Notes under the pieces: generated by a model | What the model was told of the DNA's origin: nothing | Seen by the model: the letters and a program-made list of their open reading frames with translations, nothing else | Database searches by the model: none | Shown: positions 46,889 to 55,806 of the stretch, in pieces | How positions within the stretch are numbered: the stretch's first letter is position 1 | How the letters are laid out: the number at the start of each line of letters is the position of its first letter | Made by a program: the position numbers and the translations under genes | Source of the DNA: Desulfopila aestuarii DSM 18488 | GTDB taxonomy: Bacteria > Desulfobacterota > Desulfobulbia > Desulfobulbales > Desulfocapsaceae | Assembly (NCBI RefSeq): GCF_900143695.1 | Contig: NZ_FRFE01000012.1 | Location: forward strand, 62,001-126,000 | Length of the DNA: 64,000 nt | Reading direction: 5' to 3'

Positions 46889-48328
46889 ATGAGCCAGATG
46901 CTCATTATCGACGATAACATAGAAGCCTGTGAAACCATCGAGAGCCTCATTACCCGGCAATCCCATCTCTGTGATATGGCTCACACCTTAAAAGGTGGCC
47001 TGGAACGCTTGAATGGTAATGGCTACGACGTGGTATTTCTTGATGTGCACCTGCCGGACGGTAACGGCCTGGAGATCCTGCCGCAGATCATGGCACTGCC
47101 CAACCCACCAGAGGTGATCATCCTCACCGGCAAAGGAGATCCGGATGGGGCCGAGCTGGCTATCAAGGGTGGGGTATGGGATTATATCCTCAAGCCCTCG
47201 AGCGTGAGAGAAATCACCCTTACACTGAATCGGGCGCTCAAATACCGCCAGGAAAAAAATGCCCGTACCGAACAACAGAGCGTCGATCTCAGCTCGGTCG
47301 TAGGCGTCAGCCCTGGTATCAAGACCAGCCTACAGCTCACCGCCAAGGCCGCCCGATCCGACGCCAATGTACTGATCACCGGCGAAACCGGTACCGGCAA
47401 GGAGCTCTTTGCCCGAACAATTCACAAAAACAGCAGACGTGCCGCCCAGAAGTTCGTCGTCATTGATTGTGCCTCGCTCACGGAGTCGCTCGTTGAATCT
47501 ACCCTGTTTGGTCACCGCAAAGGCGCCTTCACCGGCGCCCAGAGCGACCAGCTGGGACTGGTAAAACTTGCCGATGGCGGCACCCTGTTCCTCGACGAGG
47601 TGGGTGAAATGCCGCTTTCACTGCAGAAGGTTTTTCTCCGTGTCCTGCAGGAGCGCCATTTCCGACCAGTGGGTGCGGCACAGGAGGATACCAGCAACTT
47701 CCGCCTCATCGCCGCCACCAACCGCGACCTCGACATGATGGTGGAACAAGGCAATTTCAGAAGTGACTTGCTGTTTCGGATCAACACGATGCATATTCGG
47801 CTACCACCGTTACGCAAACGGATCGAGGACATCAAGCCTCTTATTGTCGCGAGGATGGAGTATCTCCAGAACAATTACGGTATGGCTCCGAAGATCCTGG
47901 CCGATGACCTCCTGACCACCCTGAACAGCTACGAGTGGCCAGGCAACGTGCGAGAGTTATTTAACATTCTCGAACGGGCGATGGTCAATGCCGACGAGGA
48001 TAACACCCTTTACAGCTTTCATCTCTCTCGCGAGCTACGTATCCAGGTTGCTAAAGCCCAGATAAAACAGATGACCGGTTCGGAGGTAACCAGTAATGAA
48101 GGTGGTCCAGCAAACGACGGAGTCCGAAAAATCGGACACGAGATTTACAAGGACATTTTCGACCGTTCCCTCCCTCCTCTGAAAGAGTTCAAAGGCATGA
48201 CCGAAAAGATCTATCTAAGTGAGCTAATCCGCCAGTGCAATGGGGATATTTCCGCAATTCTCGATAAATCCGAGCTATCGCGATCACATTTCTATTCACT
48301 GCTGAAGAAGTACGGTCTCTCTCTGTAA
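46889..48328 (+). CDS. Sigma-54-dependent NtrC-family response regulator
   Basis: 479 residues. Receiver domain with Asp52 in VVFLDVHLPDG. AAA+ domain with Walker A GETGTGKE (165-172), the sigma-54 contact loop GAFTGA (212-217), Walker B GGTLFLDEVGEMP, and arginine-finger region NFRSDLLFRIN. A C-terminal Fis-type helix-turn-helix has YLSELIRQCNGDISAILDKSELSRSHFYSLLKKYG. It is co-encoded with the hybrid kinase (3-base gap). Its likely target is the -24/-12 promoter 317 bases downstream of its stop, before the LUD genes, and the sequence there shows two dyads that could be its enhancers. Confidence 0.94.
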   Translation: MSQMLIIDDNIEACETIESLITRQSHLCDMAHTLKGGLERLNGNGYDVVFLDVHLPDGNGLEILPQIMALPNPPEVIILTGKGDPDGAELAIKGGVWDYILKPSSVREITLTLNRALKYRQEKNARTEQQSVDLSSVVGVSPGIKTSLQLTAKAARSDANVLITGETGTGKELFARTIHKNSRRAAQKFVVIDCASLTESLVESTLFGHRKGAFTGAQSDQLGLVKLADGGTLFLDEVGEMPLSLQKVFLRVLQERHFRPVGAAQEDTSNFRLIAATNRDLDMMVEQGNFRSDLLFRINTMHIRLPPLRKRIEDIKPLIVARMEYLQNNYGMAPKILADDLLTTLNSYEWPGNVRELFNILERAMVNADEDNTLYSFHLSRELRIQVAKAQIKQMTGSEVTSNEGGPANDGVRKIGHEIYKDIFDRSLPPLKEFKGMTEKIYLSELIRQCNGDISAILDKSELSRSHFYSLLKKYGLSL

Positions 48329-48389
48329 GCTGTCATCACCCTTGCTCACACCGGGCAGGAAGTGCAACTGGTATGGTCGTCAACAACTT

Positions 48390-48405
48390 GTCCGTTTTTT
48401 CAGAC
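48390..48405 (+). promoter_or_regulatory. Upstream dyad 1, candidate enhancer for the sigma-54 regulator
   Basis: GTCCGTTTTTTCAGAC: half sites GTCCG and CAGAC form an inverted repeat around a T6 spacer with one mismatch. The same 16-base element, differing at two positions, recurs at 48543-48558. It lies about 270 bases before the predicted start of transcription, a usual range for NtrC-family enhancers. Confidence 0.5.
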
Positions 48406-48542
48406 TCGCTCTCACTGGCCAGACCAGCAATTTGAACAGACGCCATCGTGCTTGAGTTCATTTTCCGTTACCATTCCAGATATATAAATTCAATTTCCCT
48501 TGTTGCAGAACGCCTCAAGTCCATTACAGGTATTACCAGCAA

Positions 48543-48558
48543 ATCTGTTTTTTCAGAC
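48543..48558 (+). promoter_or_regulatory. Upstream dyad 2, candidate enhancer for the sigma-54 regulator
   Basis: ATCTGTTTTTTCAGAC: half sites ATCTG and CAGAC around the same T6 spacer, 14 of 16 bases identical to the element at 48390. It is centred about 120 bases before the predicted transcription start. Together the two suggest the consensus GTCTG-N6-CAGAC. Confidence 0.5.
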
Positions 48559-48644
48559 CGCAACAGTTCTAATCGGAAACAACGTTTACGCCCCACCCCT
48601 ATAACATATTGTTTTTTTGTTATTTTCCAACGACTTTGACGTCA

Positions 48645-48660
48645 TGGTACGGAAAGTGCT
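48645..48660 (+). promoter_or_regulatory. Sigma-54 (-24/-12) promoter
   Basis: TGGTACGGAAAGTGCT fits the TGGCAC-N5-TTGCT consensus, with the invariant GG and GC 12 bases apart and two other mismatches. Transcription would begin near 48671. It faces the LUD-domain gene at 48753, and a sigma-54 activator is encoded immediately upstream. Confidence 0.7.
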
Positions 48661-48752
48661 TAATCCACGGGATATATCTACCTAGTGTAATTTTGCCGTT
48701 CTCATCACAGGTGAAAACGGATACCGGTAACAACGAACAATGGAGTATGTTC

Positions 48753-49316
48753 ATGCCCAACAACACCCACCTTTCGCGTTTCATGGAGATGGCCCGCCGC
48801 GTCGGTGCCGAGGTCACCCAGCTGGAAAACCTGCAGGACGCAGCTAAATATGTCGTCACCAATTCCAGCGGCACCACCCTGGTTCCCAGAACCGCACTTT
48901 CTGAAAAACATGATTTACGAACAGTGCTGGCCGATGCAGGCGTAGATGTCTATGACGGCGATTTCCGCAAGGCCGGTCATTTCCCCGGTGCCGGAGTCAC
49001 CTTCTGTAACTTCGCCATGGCCGACACCGGCACCGTCGTCCTTGAGTCAACCGCTGAAGATGTCCGTTTGTCCACCACCCTCCCTGAAAAACATTTTGTC
49101 CTGGTCGATCCGGAAATCATTTTAGAAGACAACCTCGCCGCCGCCGTACCGATGACCAAAATACACACCGGAAACGAGCCGAAGTTTGTCGCCTATGTCA
49201 CCGGCCCAAGCCGAACCGCTGACATCGAGCGAGTTCTCACCATCGGTTGTCACGGTCCCCGTGAGCTGCACATTTTGGTAATTGAAGGCCTCTCCAGCGA
49301 TCTGTATGAGATTTGA
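48753..49316 (+). CDS. lldG: LUD-domain lactate utilization protein (LutC/LldG)
   Basis: 187 residues from ATG 48753, chosen because GGAG lies 7 bases before it; ATG 48747 is too close to that site. LUD-fold features are DAGVDVYDGDFRKAGHFPGAGVTFCNFAMADTGTVVLES, LPEKHFVLVDPEIILEDN and the end FVAYVTGPSRTADIERVLTIGCHGPRELHI. This is the small subunit of the L-lactate dehydrogenase iron-sulfur complex LldEFG/LutABC. It is followed 135 bases later by the fused LldE-LldF gene. Confidence 0.93.
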   Translation: MPNNTHLSRFMEMARRVGAEVTQLENLQDAAKYVVTNSSGTTLVPRTALSEKHDLRTVLADAGVDVYDGDFRKAGHFPGAGVTFCNFAMADTGTVVLESTAEDVRLSTTLPEKHFVLVDPEIILEDNLAAAVPMTKIHTGNEPKFVAYVTGPSRTADIERVLTIGCHGPRELHILVIEGLSSDLYEI

Positions 49317-49451
49317 CCAACATCGTGAAAAGTCCCCAAACCTTCAAGGACGCACACGGCACCTCAGTCAGCTGCTGATTTGAACCATTGGTTCTCGCAC
49401 CTTTTTGGCAAGGCCAAATAATTTTTACGGATATTCTCCAGGAGGGCTCAC

Positions 49452-51623
49452 ATGGCCACCGACCAATCATATAAAAAGAGTATTGAAACCGCGATCAACA
49501 ACCCGAAACTCAGTAAGGCTCTGCACCTCTTCGGCGACGCCTATCTGATCGCCCGCGAAAACGCCTATAGCGGCCTCAATTTTGATGCCATGCGCCAGGA
49601 ACTGGCCGCCATCAAGGATGATGTGCGAATCAGAAGAAAAGAGCTACTGGCTGAGTTCATTAAGAACGCGGAAGCAGCCGGCTCCATCGTCTTTGTCGCC
49701 AAAGACGTCAAAGAGGCCAACGACTATGTGATCAAGCTGGCCGAGAAAAAAGGCGCCAAACTGATTGCCAAATCAAAATCAATGGTCTCCGAGGAAGCTC
49801 ATTTCAACAAGGCCATGGAGAAAGCCGGTATCCGCGCCTCTGAAACCGATCTTGGCGAGTGGATCGTCCAGCTGGCCGGCCAGCGCCCCAGCCATATGGT
49901 CATGCCCGCTATCCACATGTTCAAGGAAGAGGTCGCCGAACTGTTCGGCAAGGAGGTTGGCAAGACACTTAATCCAGAAATCAAGACGTTGGTGGATGTT
50001 GCCCGTGAACGGCTGAGACAGGAATACTTCAATGCCGATATTGGCCTGACCGGCGCCAACTTCCTGATTGCCAACACCGGCGGCATCGGCCTTGTCACCA
50101 ATGAGGGCAACGCTCGACTCTGCGCCACCCTTCCGGATACCCATGTGGTCTTCGCCGCCATCCACAAACTGCTCCCCACTGTCGAGGATGCCATCAAGCT
50201 GACCCGACTGCTGCCGCGAAACGCCACCGGTCAGCTGCTCACCTCCTACGTCACCTGGATCAAGGGCACCGTACCCTGCGATGGCAAGACCAAGGAGCAG
50301 CATATCGTTCTGATCGACGGCGGCCGTGAGGCACTCTACGAGTCCAAAGCCTGCCAAGATGCACTGCGCTGTATCCAATGCGGAGCCTGTGCCAATGTCT
50401 GCCCTGTCTACCAGACAGTCGGCGGCCATGTATTCGGTTCAATCTACATTTCCGCCATCGGCATCATTCTCACTGCCTTCTACGAGGGTCTCGATAAGGC
50501 GAAGGAGCTCACCCGCGCCTGCATTGGCTGCCGATCGTGTACCGCTGTCTGCCCGTCCAATATCGACCTCGAGGAAATCATCCTCCATCTGCGGACCCAG
50601 GTCACCTCCGAGTACGGCATGGGTGTCATCAAAAACGTGGCGTTTAAAGCAGTAATGAAAAACCGCGGTCTGTTCCACTCCATGGTCAAAGCGGCATCCA
50701 AACTGCAACGGCCGGTGACCCATCCCAGCCGTACCGGTGATGAGAAGCGTGTCATCCGCCATCTGCCAATGCACTTCATGGATCGTGACTTCACCCAGTG
50801 GCGCGACCTGCCGTCAGTAGCCGAAACCAGTTTCCGTGATCAGTTCCCCAATATCCGCCAGAGCGTCAGTGATCCGAAATACACCGTCGGTTTCTTCGTC
50901 GGCTGCGGTGCTGATTTTGTCTATCCGGAAGTCGGTACCAGCCTGATCAAGGTATTAAACGCCCTAAATGTAGATGTTGTCTTCCCGCAAAAGCAGAACT
51001 GTTGCGGCATTCCGGCCCTCTACTCCGGCGATACCGAAACAGGGGTCTACCTGGCCAAACAAAACGTGGAAGCCTTCACCGAGGCCAAGGTCGATTATAT
51101 TATTTCGATCTGTCCGACCTGTACCATGGCCATCAAGCGCGATTTCGTCGAGCGTCTTGCCGACCATCCAGGCTGGTCAGCCAAGGCCCTGGCCTTAAGC
51201 GATAAGACCATGGATGCTTCAGCCTTTTTGGAGAACGTGCTGGGCGCCTCAGAAAAACTTGGCAACCTGAGTGGTAACGGATCTGTAACCTATCACGACT
51301 CCTGCCATCTCAAACGCGGCAATAACGTCTTCAAAGAGCCGCGCGCGCTGCTTGGTGCTTCCGGCTACGAGATCAGCGAGATGAAGAACAGCGACCGTTG
51401 CTGTGGCTTCGGTGGTACCTACTCTTTCCTCAGCCATCCACAGATCTCCAAACAGATCACCCATGACAAGGTTGAAGCCATTCAAAACGTTAATGTCAAG
51501 ACAGTAGCCATGGACTGCCCAGGCTGCATGATTATGTTAAAGGGAGCCATGGGCAAAGCCAACCCGAACATCCGTTGCGCCCACACAGTCGAACTGATGG
51601 CCGAAGCACTTGACAAGAAATAA
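49452..51623 (+). CDS. Fused LldF-LldE (LutB-LutA) L-lactate dehydrogenase iron-sulfur protein
   Basis: 723 residues. The N-terminal LUD (LutB-like) domain at about 55-290 has GLTGANFLIANTGGIGLVTNEGN. Two 4Fe-4S ferredoxin motifs follow: Cys307, 310, 313, 317 and Cys357, 360, 363, 367. A LutA-like part (about 475-720) carries two CCG domains: VGCGADFVYPEVG with QNCCGIPALYSGD and Cys554, Cys557, then HDSCHLKRG with RCCGFGGTYSF and DCPGC. Thus LutB and LutA, separate in Bacillus, are one chain. It oxidises L-lactate to pyruvate and passes electrons to the quinone pool or another carrier. AGGAGGG precedes the ATG. The operon is probably under the sigma-54 promoter at 48645. Confidence 0.94.
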   Translation: MATDQSYKKSIETAINNPKLSKALHLFGDAYLIARENAYSGLNFDAMRQELAAIKDDVRIRRKELLAEFIKNAEAAGSIVFVAKDVKEANDYVIKLAEKKGAKLIAKSKSMVSEEAHFNKAMEKAGIRASETDLGEWIVQLAGQRPSHMVMPAIHMFKEEVAELFGKEVGKTLNPEIKTLVDVARERLRQEYFNADIGLTGANFLIANTGGIGLVTNEGNARLCATLPDTHVVFAAIHKLLPTVEDAIKLTRLLPRNATGQLLTSYVTWIKGTVPCDGKTKEQHIVLIDGGREALYESKACQDALRCIQCGACANVCPVYQTVGGHVFGSIYISAIGIILTAFYEGLDKAKELTRACIGCRSCTAVCPSNIDLEEIILHLRTQVTSEYGMGVIKNVAFKAVMKNRGLFHSMVKAASKLQRPVTHPSRTGDEKRVIRHLPMHFMDRDFTQWRDLPSVAETSFRDQFPNIRQSVSDPKYTVGFFVGCGADFVYPEVGTSLIKVLNALNVDVVFPQKQNCCGIPALYSGDTETGVYLAKQNVEAFTEAKVDYIISICPTCTMAIKRDFVERLADHPGWSAKALALSDKTMDASAFLENVLGASEKLGNLSGNGSVTYHDSCHLKRGNNVFKEPRALLGASGYEISEMKNSDRCCGFGGTYSFLSHPQISKQITHDKVEAIQNVNVKTVAMDCPGCMIMLKGAMGKANPNIRCAHTVELMAEALDKK

Positions 51624-51635
51624 TAAATCTTCGCA

Positions 51636-51668
51636 CCACTGGGGCTGGTATCAGGCCCGCTCCAGTGG
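51636..51668 (+). terminator. Hairpin between the LldF-LldE gene and the small zinc-ribbon-like gene
   Basis: A 10-base stem with one G-T pair (CCACTGGGGC / GCTCCAGTGG) begins 13 bases after the stop. No T run follows, so it may act as a processing or attenuating element inside the operon. Confidence 0.45.
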
Positions 51669-51695
51669 TTTCAGATATGAAGTAAGGAGAGACCA

Positions 51696-51899
51696 ATGAG
51701 CGACAGACTTCCCAAAGTTGACAACCTCTGCACCAATCCCGCAAACCACAAAGCGCATATGTGCGAGTTACGGCTAGCCGGGAGAACCGAACAATTGAAA
51801 AAATATCAGGAAAACCCCAAATTCGTCTGCGGCAACTGTGGAACCACCGCCAACGATATCGGTGCACTCTGCGCACCTGGGCCGATGGACGAAAAATAA
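51696..51899 (+). CDS. Small zinc-ribbon-like protein
   Basis: 67 residues, preceded by AAGGAGAG. Cysteine sites are NLCTNPANHKAHMCEL and FVCGNCGTTAND, with a fifth cysteine near the end (ALCAPGP). The CGNCG knuckle plus earlier cysteines and histidines could bind zinc. The function is unknown. It lies 72 bases after the lactate dehydrogenase gene, behind a hairpin, and may be its last operon member. Confidence 0.75.
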   Translation: MSDRLPKVDNLCTNPANHKAHMCELRLAGRTEQLKKYQENPKFVCGNCGTTANDIGALCAPGPMDEK

Positions 51900-52250
51900 T
51901 TTTCAGCGCCAGCCCAGCCCTAGTATACGTGCAGGTTGAAGTCTATCGTCATCCTGCACGCTTGTTAATTGTAAAAATATTTGTACTTTCCGCTTTCCCC
52001 GCCCATTTCTTTTGTGCTATCCTGCACATGGCCCCTTGTTCTCTTTCAAGGAATAGGCTGCTGTTTTTTTTGACAATCTTTGCTTCACACTGATCGCATA
52101 GCTCAACCGCTTTGCGATAGAGTCACTGTACTTGCGGTATCCTTTTGGCTATTCTCACTGTTAGCCCCAAGAGGTTACACGACAACAGAGCTTGCACAGA
52201 CGCAATCCGCGCCGGGAAAATAGTGCTCAGCAAACCCTTATTTGAACGTG
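51900..52250 (+). other. Intergenic region before the TonB receptor
   Basis: About 350 bases. It opens with a terminator-like hairpin (51928-51960). A shorter imperfect hairpin lies around 52093-52117. No cobalamin or other riboswitch motif was recognised, and no extra gene. Confidence 0.5.
51928..51960 (+). terminator. Candidate terminator of the lactate operon
   Basis: A perfect 8-base stem CGTGCAGG / CCTGCACG with a 17-base loop is followed by CTTGTTAATTG, 28 bases after the small gene. Confidence 0.55.
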
Positions 52251-54347
52251 ATGACCATGACCGTAAATCAGCATAGCAAGCGAAAATTCCTTTATGGTTC
52301 CGTTTTTTCCATACTGCTGCCACTCTGCACATTCGGCAGCAGTGGTGCGCAAACCCAGCAGCCAGAAGATGCCACCCTCCTGTATTTGAAGGGGTTATCC
52401 ATCGAGGAGTTGTTGCAGACCCAGATCACCTCGGTCTCGAAAAAATCGGAACAGCTGTTCAACGTCGCAGCAGCGGTAACGGTCATCACCCAAGAGGATA
52501 TCGAAAGATCAGGAGCCCAGAACATCCCCGAGGCACTGCGCCTCGTACCTGGCCTGCAGGTCGCACAGCTCGACGGCTCGCGGTACGCCATCAGCTCTCG
52601 AGGATTTAATGAATATTTCGCCAACAAGCTGTTGGTTTTAATCGATGGTCGCTCCGTCTACACCCCACTCTTTTCCGGTGTCTACTGGAACGCCCAGGAC
52701 ACAATGCTGGAGGATATCGAGCGAATCGAGGTCATTCGGGGGCCAGGAGCGACGGTATGGGGTGCCAATGCCGTCAATGGCGTCATCAACATCATCACCA
52801 AGAATAGCGGAGACACCCAGGGCGGACTTGTTACCACTAAAGTGGGTGATTATATTCAGCCGGAAGTTTCAGCCCGCTATGGCGGACAGATCGACGATAA
52901 AACCATCTACCGGATTTTTGCCAAAGGGTTTCACCAAAAAGATTACAAAGATCCCGAGGGCGGAGATGCCCATGACGCATGGGAGTCGATCAGGACCGGT
53001 TTTCGGGCCGACCGCAGCCATACCGACAAAGACACCCTGTCTTTTCAGGCAGAGGCCTACGACAACGAAGCGGATATCCGCTCGGACCTTGCCAATATTG
53101 GCACGCCAGGCTGGACAGAAACCAACGGAACCGAAAAATATAACGGTGGTCATGTCCTTACCACCTGGCAGCATCGCATTAACGATACGTCCGATATCGA
53201 TCTCCAGTTCTATTACGACTATACCTGGCGAGACCAGGTGGTGGCAGAGGAGTCACGGGATACGATAGACCTTGAGTTCAAGCATCACTGGGATCCAGCG
53301 GGGAGTCACGATATCGTCTGGGGCCTGGGTTACAGATGGACGTCAGATGACATCGACAGTACCCAGTATGTTTCCTTTGACCCGGACTCGAGAAGCGACA
53401 ATCTTTGGAGCGCCTTTGTCCAGGACGATATCAACCTGATCCCCGAGACCTTCTGGATTACCCTCGGCTCCAAATTTGAACATAACGACTATTCCGGCTT
53501 TGAAATCCAGCCCTCTGCCCGTGCCCGCTACAAACCGACAGAGCGTCAGACCATCTGGGGTGCAGTCTCCCGGGCTGTGCGTACACCATCCCGAGCGGAG
53601 CATGATTTTACCGCCTATCTGGGCAACGGTTCAGTTAATATCATGGTTCCGGCCCCTTCTCCTCCGTTCCCTCCAGGGATGACTGTCCCACTCATCGTGC
53701 CAGCCAACGCCTATGTTTACGGCACCGATGATTTCGACTCCGAAGAGCTGATCGCCTATGAACTCGGCTACCGCTGGCAAGCCAGCGACGCCCTCTCGTT
53801 TGATCTTGCCACCTTTTACAATGTCTATGACAACCTTCGCACCCTCGAAGACGGCAGTCCCATAATTTCCCTCAACCCGCCTTCCGTCATCATTCCAGCC
53901 TATGTTGGCAATGGCCTTGAAGGCAACACCTACGGTTTCGAACTGCAGGGAACATGGCAGGCCACAGATACACTCAAAATCATCGCCGCTTATTCCCTTA
54001 TTGATTTTGACCTTGAGTATAAGGATCCTGCTTTGAGAGGAAACAGTATCAGCGATGAGCAACTCACACCGCAGCAGCAGTTCCAGATCCGTTCCTATCT
54101 CGACCTACCACACAATCTGTCCCTTGACGCCGAGCTCTATTATGTGGACAAACTCGAGGATCGGGATATCGACTCCTATCTCCGATTCGATCTGCAGCTC
54201 AGCTGGCAGGCCAAAGAAAATTTCAGGGTAAGTGTCGGCGCGGAGAATCTTTTTGATTCAGGCCACCAGGAGTTCCCGGAACGGCAGGATATCCTGCCCT
54301 CGGAAATACCGCAGCAGTTCTGGCTGAAAGCAAGCTATACTTTCTGA
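52251..54347 (+). CDS. TonB-dependent outer membrane receptor
   Basis: 698 residues from ATG 52251 (ATG 52257 and TTG 52242 are in the same frame). A signal peptide is followed by LSIEELLQTQITSVSKKSEQ. The plug domain has AAAVTVITQEDIERSGAQNIPEALRLVPGLQV, IRGPGATVWGANAVNGVINIITK, and a 22-strand barrel follows to the C-terminal WLKASYTF. The substrate is not clear; no siderophore or cobalamin genes are near. A YfiR-like gene follows 21 bases later, a pairing common in Desulfobacterota where the receptor may serve signalling or metal/organic uptake. Confidence 0.93.
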   Translation: MTMTVNQHSKRKFLYGSVFSILLPLCTFGSSGAQTQQPEDATLLYLKGLSIEELLQTQITSVSKKSEQLFNVAAAVTVITQEDIERSGAQNIPEALRLVPGLQVAQLDGSRYAISSRGFNEYFANKLLVLIDGRSVYTPLFSGVYWNAQDTMLEDIERIEVIRGPGATVWGANAVNGVINIITKNSGDTQGGLVTTKVGDYIQPEVSARYGGQIDDKTIYRIFAKGFHQKDYKDPEGGDAHDAWESIRTGFRADRSHTDKDTLSFQAEAYDNEADIRSDLANIGTPGWTETNGTEKYNGGHVLTTWQHRINDTSDIDLQFYYDYTWRDQVVAEESRDTIDLEFKHHWDPAGSHDIVWGLGYRWTSDDIDSTQYVSFDPDSRSDNLWSAFVQDDINLIPETFWITLGSKFEHNDYSGFEIQPSARARYKPTERQTIWGAVSRAVRTPSRAEHDFTAYLGNGSVNIMVPAPSPPFPPGMTVPLIVPANAYVYGTDDFDSEELIAYELGYRWQASDALSFDLATFYNVYDNLRTLEDGSPIISLNPPSVIIPAYVGNGLEGNTYGFELQGTWQATDTLKIIAAYSLIDFDLEYKDPALRGNSISDEQLTPQQQFQIRSYLDLPHNLSLDAELYYVDKLEDRDIDSYLRFDLQLSWQAKENFRVSVGAENLFDSGHQEFPERQDILPSEIPQQFWLKASYTF

Positions 54348-54368
54348 TATCAACGACGACACTCTTCA

Positions 54369-54941
54369 ATGATGCATCGGTTCACCACCGCATACAGGGC
54401 CACATCGACGCACACTGCGTTCTTTGCCGTTCTATTGCTGCTATTCTGCACCATGCCTGTAAAGGCAGCAGCGCAGCAGGTCGGTGAATACCATATCAAA
54501 GCAGTCTTTCTCACCAACCTCACCCATTTTGTCACCTGGCCGGAGAATGTGGACCGGGAAAATGCGCCATTCATCATCGGTATCTATGGCCCCGACCCCT
54601 TTGACTCCATCCTTGACAAGGCTGTCGCTGGCGAGAAAAAGAATAATCGTCCGCTGAAAATTGAACGCTACCACAACCTGCAGGAACTCGATCCGACCAG
54701 ATGCAACATCCTCTTTATTCATGATTCGAAGGTAGACGAATGGAAGGCCATACAAAGTCGTCTAGCCAATTATCCTATCCTCACCGTTGGTGATACCTCC
54801 GGATTTCCCGAACAGGGTGGAATGGTGAACCTTATCAAGAACGGGCAGAAGATCCAGGTTGAGATCAATCATAATGCGGTCCAGAAATCAGGGCTCACCA
54901 TGAGTTCAAAACTACTGAGTCTGGCCCGGATAGTCCCATGA
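54369..54941 (+). CDS. YfiR family (DUF4154) periplasmic protein
   Basis: 190 residues. Signal peptide (FFAVLLLLFCTMPVKAAAQ) then the family start VGEYHIKAVFLTNLTHFVTWPEN, FIIGIYGPDPFDSILDKAV, NILFIHDSK and VGDTSGFPEQGGMVNLIKNGQKIQVEINHNAVQKSGLTMSSKLLSLARIV. In Pseudomonas, YfiR restrains the diguanylate cyclase YfiN from the periplasm. No YfiN homologue is adjacent here; the gene pairs with a TonB receptor instead. Confidence 0.9.
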   Translation: MMHRFTTAYRATSTHTAFFAVLLLLFCTMPVKAAAQQVGEYHIKAVFLTNLTHFVTWPENVDRENAPFIIGIYGPDPFDSILDKAVAGEKKNNRPLKIERYHNLQELDPTRCNILFIHDSKVDEWKAIQSRLANYPILTVGDTSGFPEQGGMVNLIKNGQKIQVEINHNAVQKSGLTMSSKLLSLARIVP

Positions 54942-55080
54942 GCACCTGTTACCGTACCCTATCCAGCAAATTTCCAACTTATATAGAATGCCTTATAAAA
55001 TGATTACAAAATGTTAGCCTGCAGTGTTTGTTACGGACTCACTATAAACTTACAATACTCTTTAACCTGAAGGTGCTGCC

Positions 55081-55755
55081 ATGTTCGACGCGGAAAAACT
55101 CCTAGGCACGCTCATGCGTGAAGTTGTCGGTTCCAGCTCCGGCAAAAAGAAGAAGAAATCGAAACACAGTAATACTCTGGTGGACAGTCTGAAATCAGGT
55201 TCTGGCCTGATGACCGCCATCGGCCTTGGTATCGGCGCATACGAGATTCTGCGTTCAAAATCACAGCCCCAAACCACAAGCTACGGCCAGACCGCGCCGC
55301 CTCCACCGGTTCCACCTGCTCCGGGGAGTCAGCCCCCACCAGTCGGCAACCAGGCATCTGCACCAATGCCGCCACCCTTACCGTCCTCAGCACCGGCAGT
55401 CCCTGGCAACCTGACCTCGCAGGACCTGGCCTGCCGGATGATTCAAACCATGATTGCCGCCGCCCATGCTGACGGCACTATGGATGAGCAGGAAGAACAG
55501 GCGGTGCTTGCAAAACTCAAAGGGGAAAAAATCAGTCAGGAAGAGCGGATGTTTCTCTTAACTGAACTACACAGCCCGAAGTCCATCACCGAGCTCACAG
55601 CAGGGATTAGCGATCCAGCTACTGCTAAAGCCATGTACATGCTGGCAGTCAGTGCCGTCGATATCGACAGCGAGGCGGAGCGACACTGGTTTGACGAACT
55701 GGCCGCCAAACTCGGTATCAGCAAGGCAGTACAGAACTTCATTGAGGAACAATAA
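55081..55755 (+). CDS. DUF533 / TerB-like protein (YebE type)
   Basis: 224 residues. The N-terminus has MFDAEKLLGTLMREV and a lysine run (KKKKKSK), then a hydrophobic glycine-rich segment (GLMTAIGLGIGAYEIL). A Pro-rich linker spans about 75-115. A C-terminal helical TerB/DUF533 domain has CRMIQTMIAAAHADGTMDEQEEQAVL and YMLAVSAVDIDSEAERHWFDELAAKLGI. Function unknown; the E. coli relative is inner-membrane and stress-induced. AAGGTG precedes the start. Confidence 0.85.
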   Translation: MFDAEKLLGTLMREVVGSSSGKKKKKSKHSNTLVDSLKSGSGLMTAIGLGIGAYEILRSKSQPQTTSYGQTAPPPPVPPAPGSQPPPVGNQASAPMPPPLPSSAPAVPGNLTSQDLACRMIQTMIAAAHADGTMDEQEEQAVLAKLKGEKISQEERMFLLTELHSPKSITELTAGISDPATAKAMYMLAVSAVDIDSEAERHWFDELAAKLGISKAVQNFIEEQ

Positions 55756-55776
55756 AAACAGCAGCCACCTATCGCC

Positions 55777-55806
55777 AAGTAGCCGGCAATTTTCCAGCGG
55801 CTACTT
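55777..55806. terminator. Hairpin between convergent genes
   Basis: A perfect 9-base stem AAGTAGCCG / CGGCTACTT with a 12-base loop overlaps the stop codon of the dienelactone hydrolase gene. No T run on either strand, so termination is uncertain. Confidence 0.45.

Larger units (their letters stand above)
48329..48752 (+). other. Regulatory intergenic region before the lactate genes
   Basis: About 420 bases without a gene. It holds two near-identical T-tract dyads and a -24/-12 promoter (given separately). The leader from the expected start near 48671 to the ATG at 48753 is about 80 bases, without a recognised riboswitch. Confidence 0.6.

Noticed and set aside
51900-52250. Cobalamin riboswitch before the TonB receptor
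   Set aside because: No B12-box-like sequence seen; only simple hairpins.
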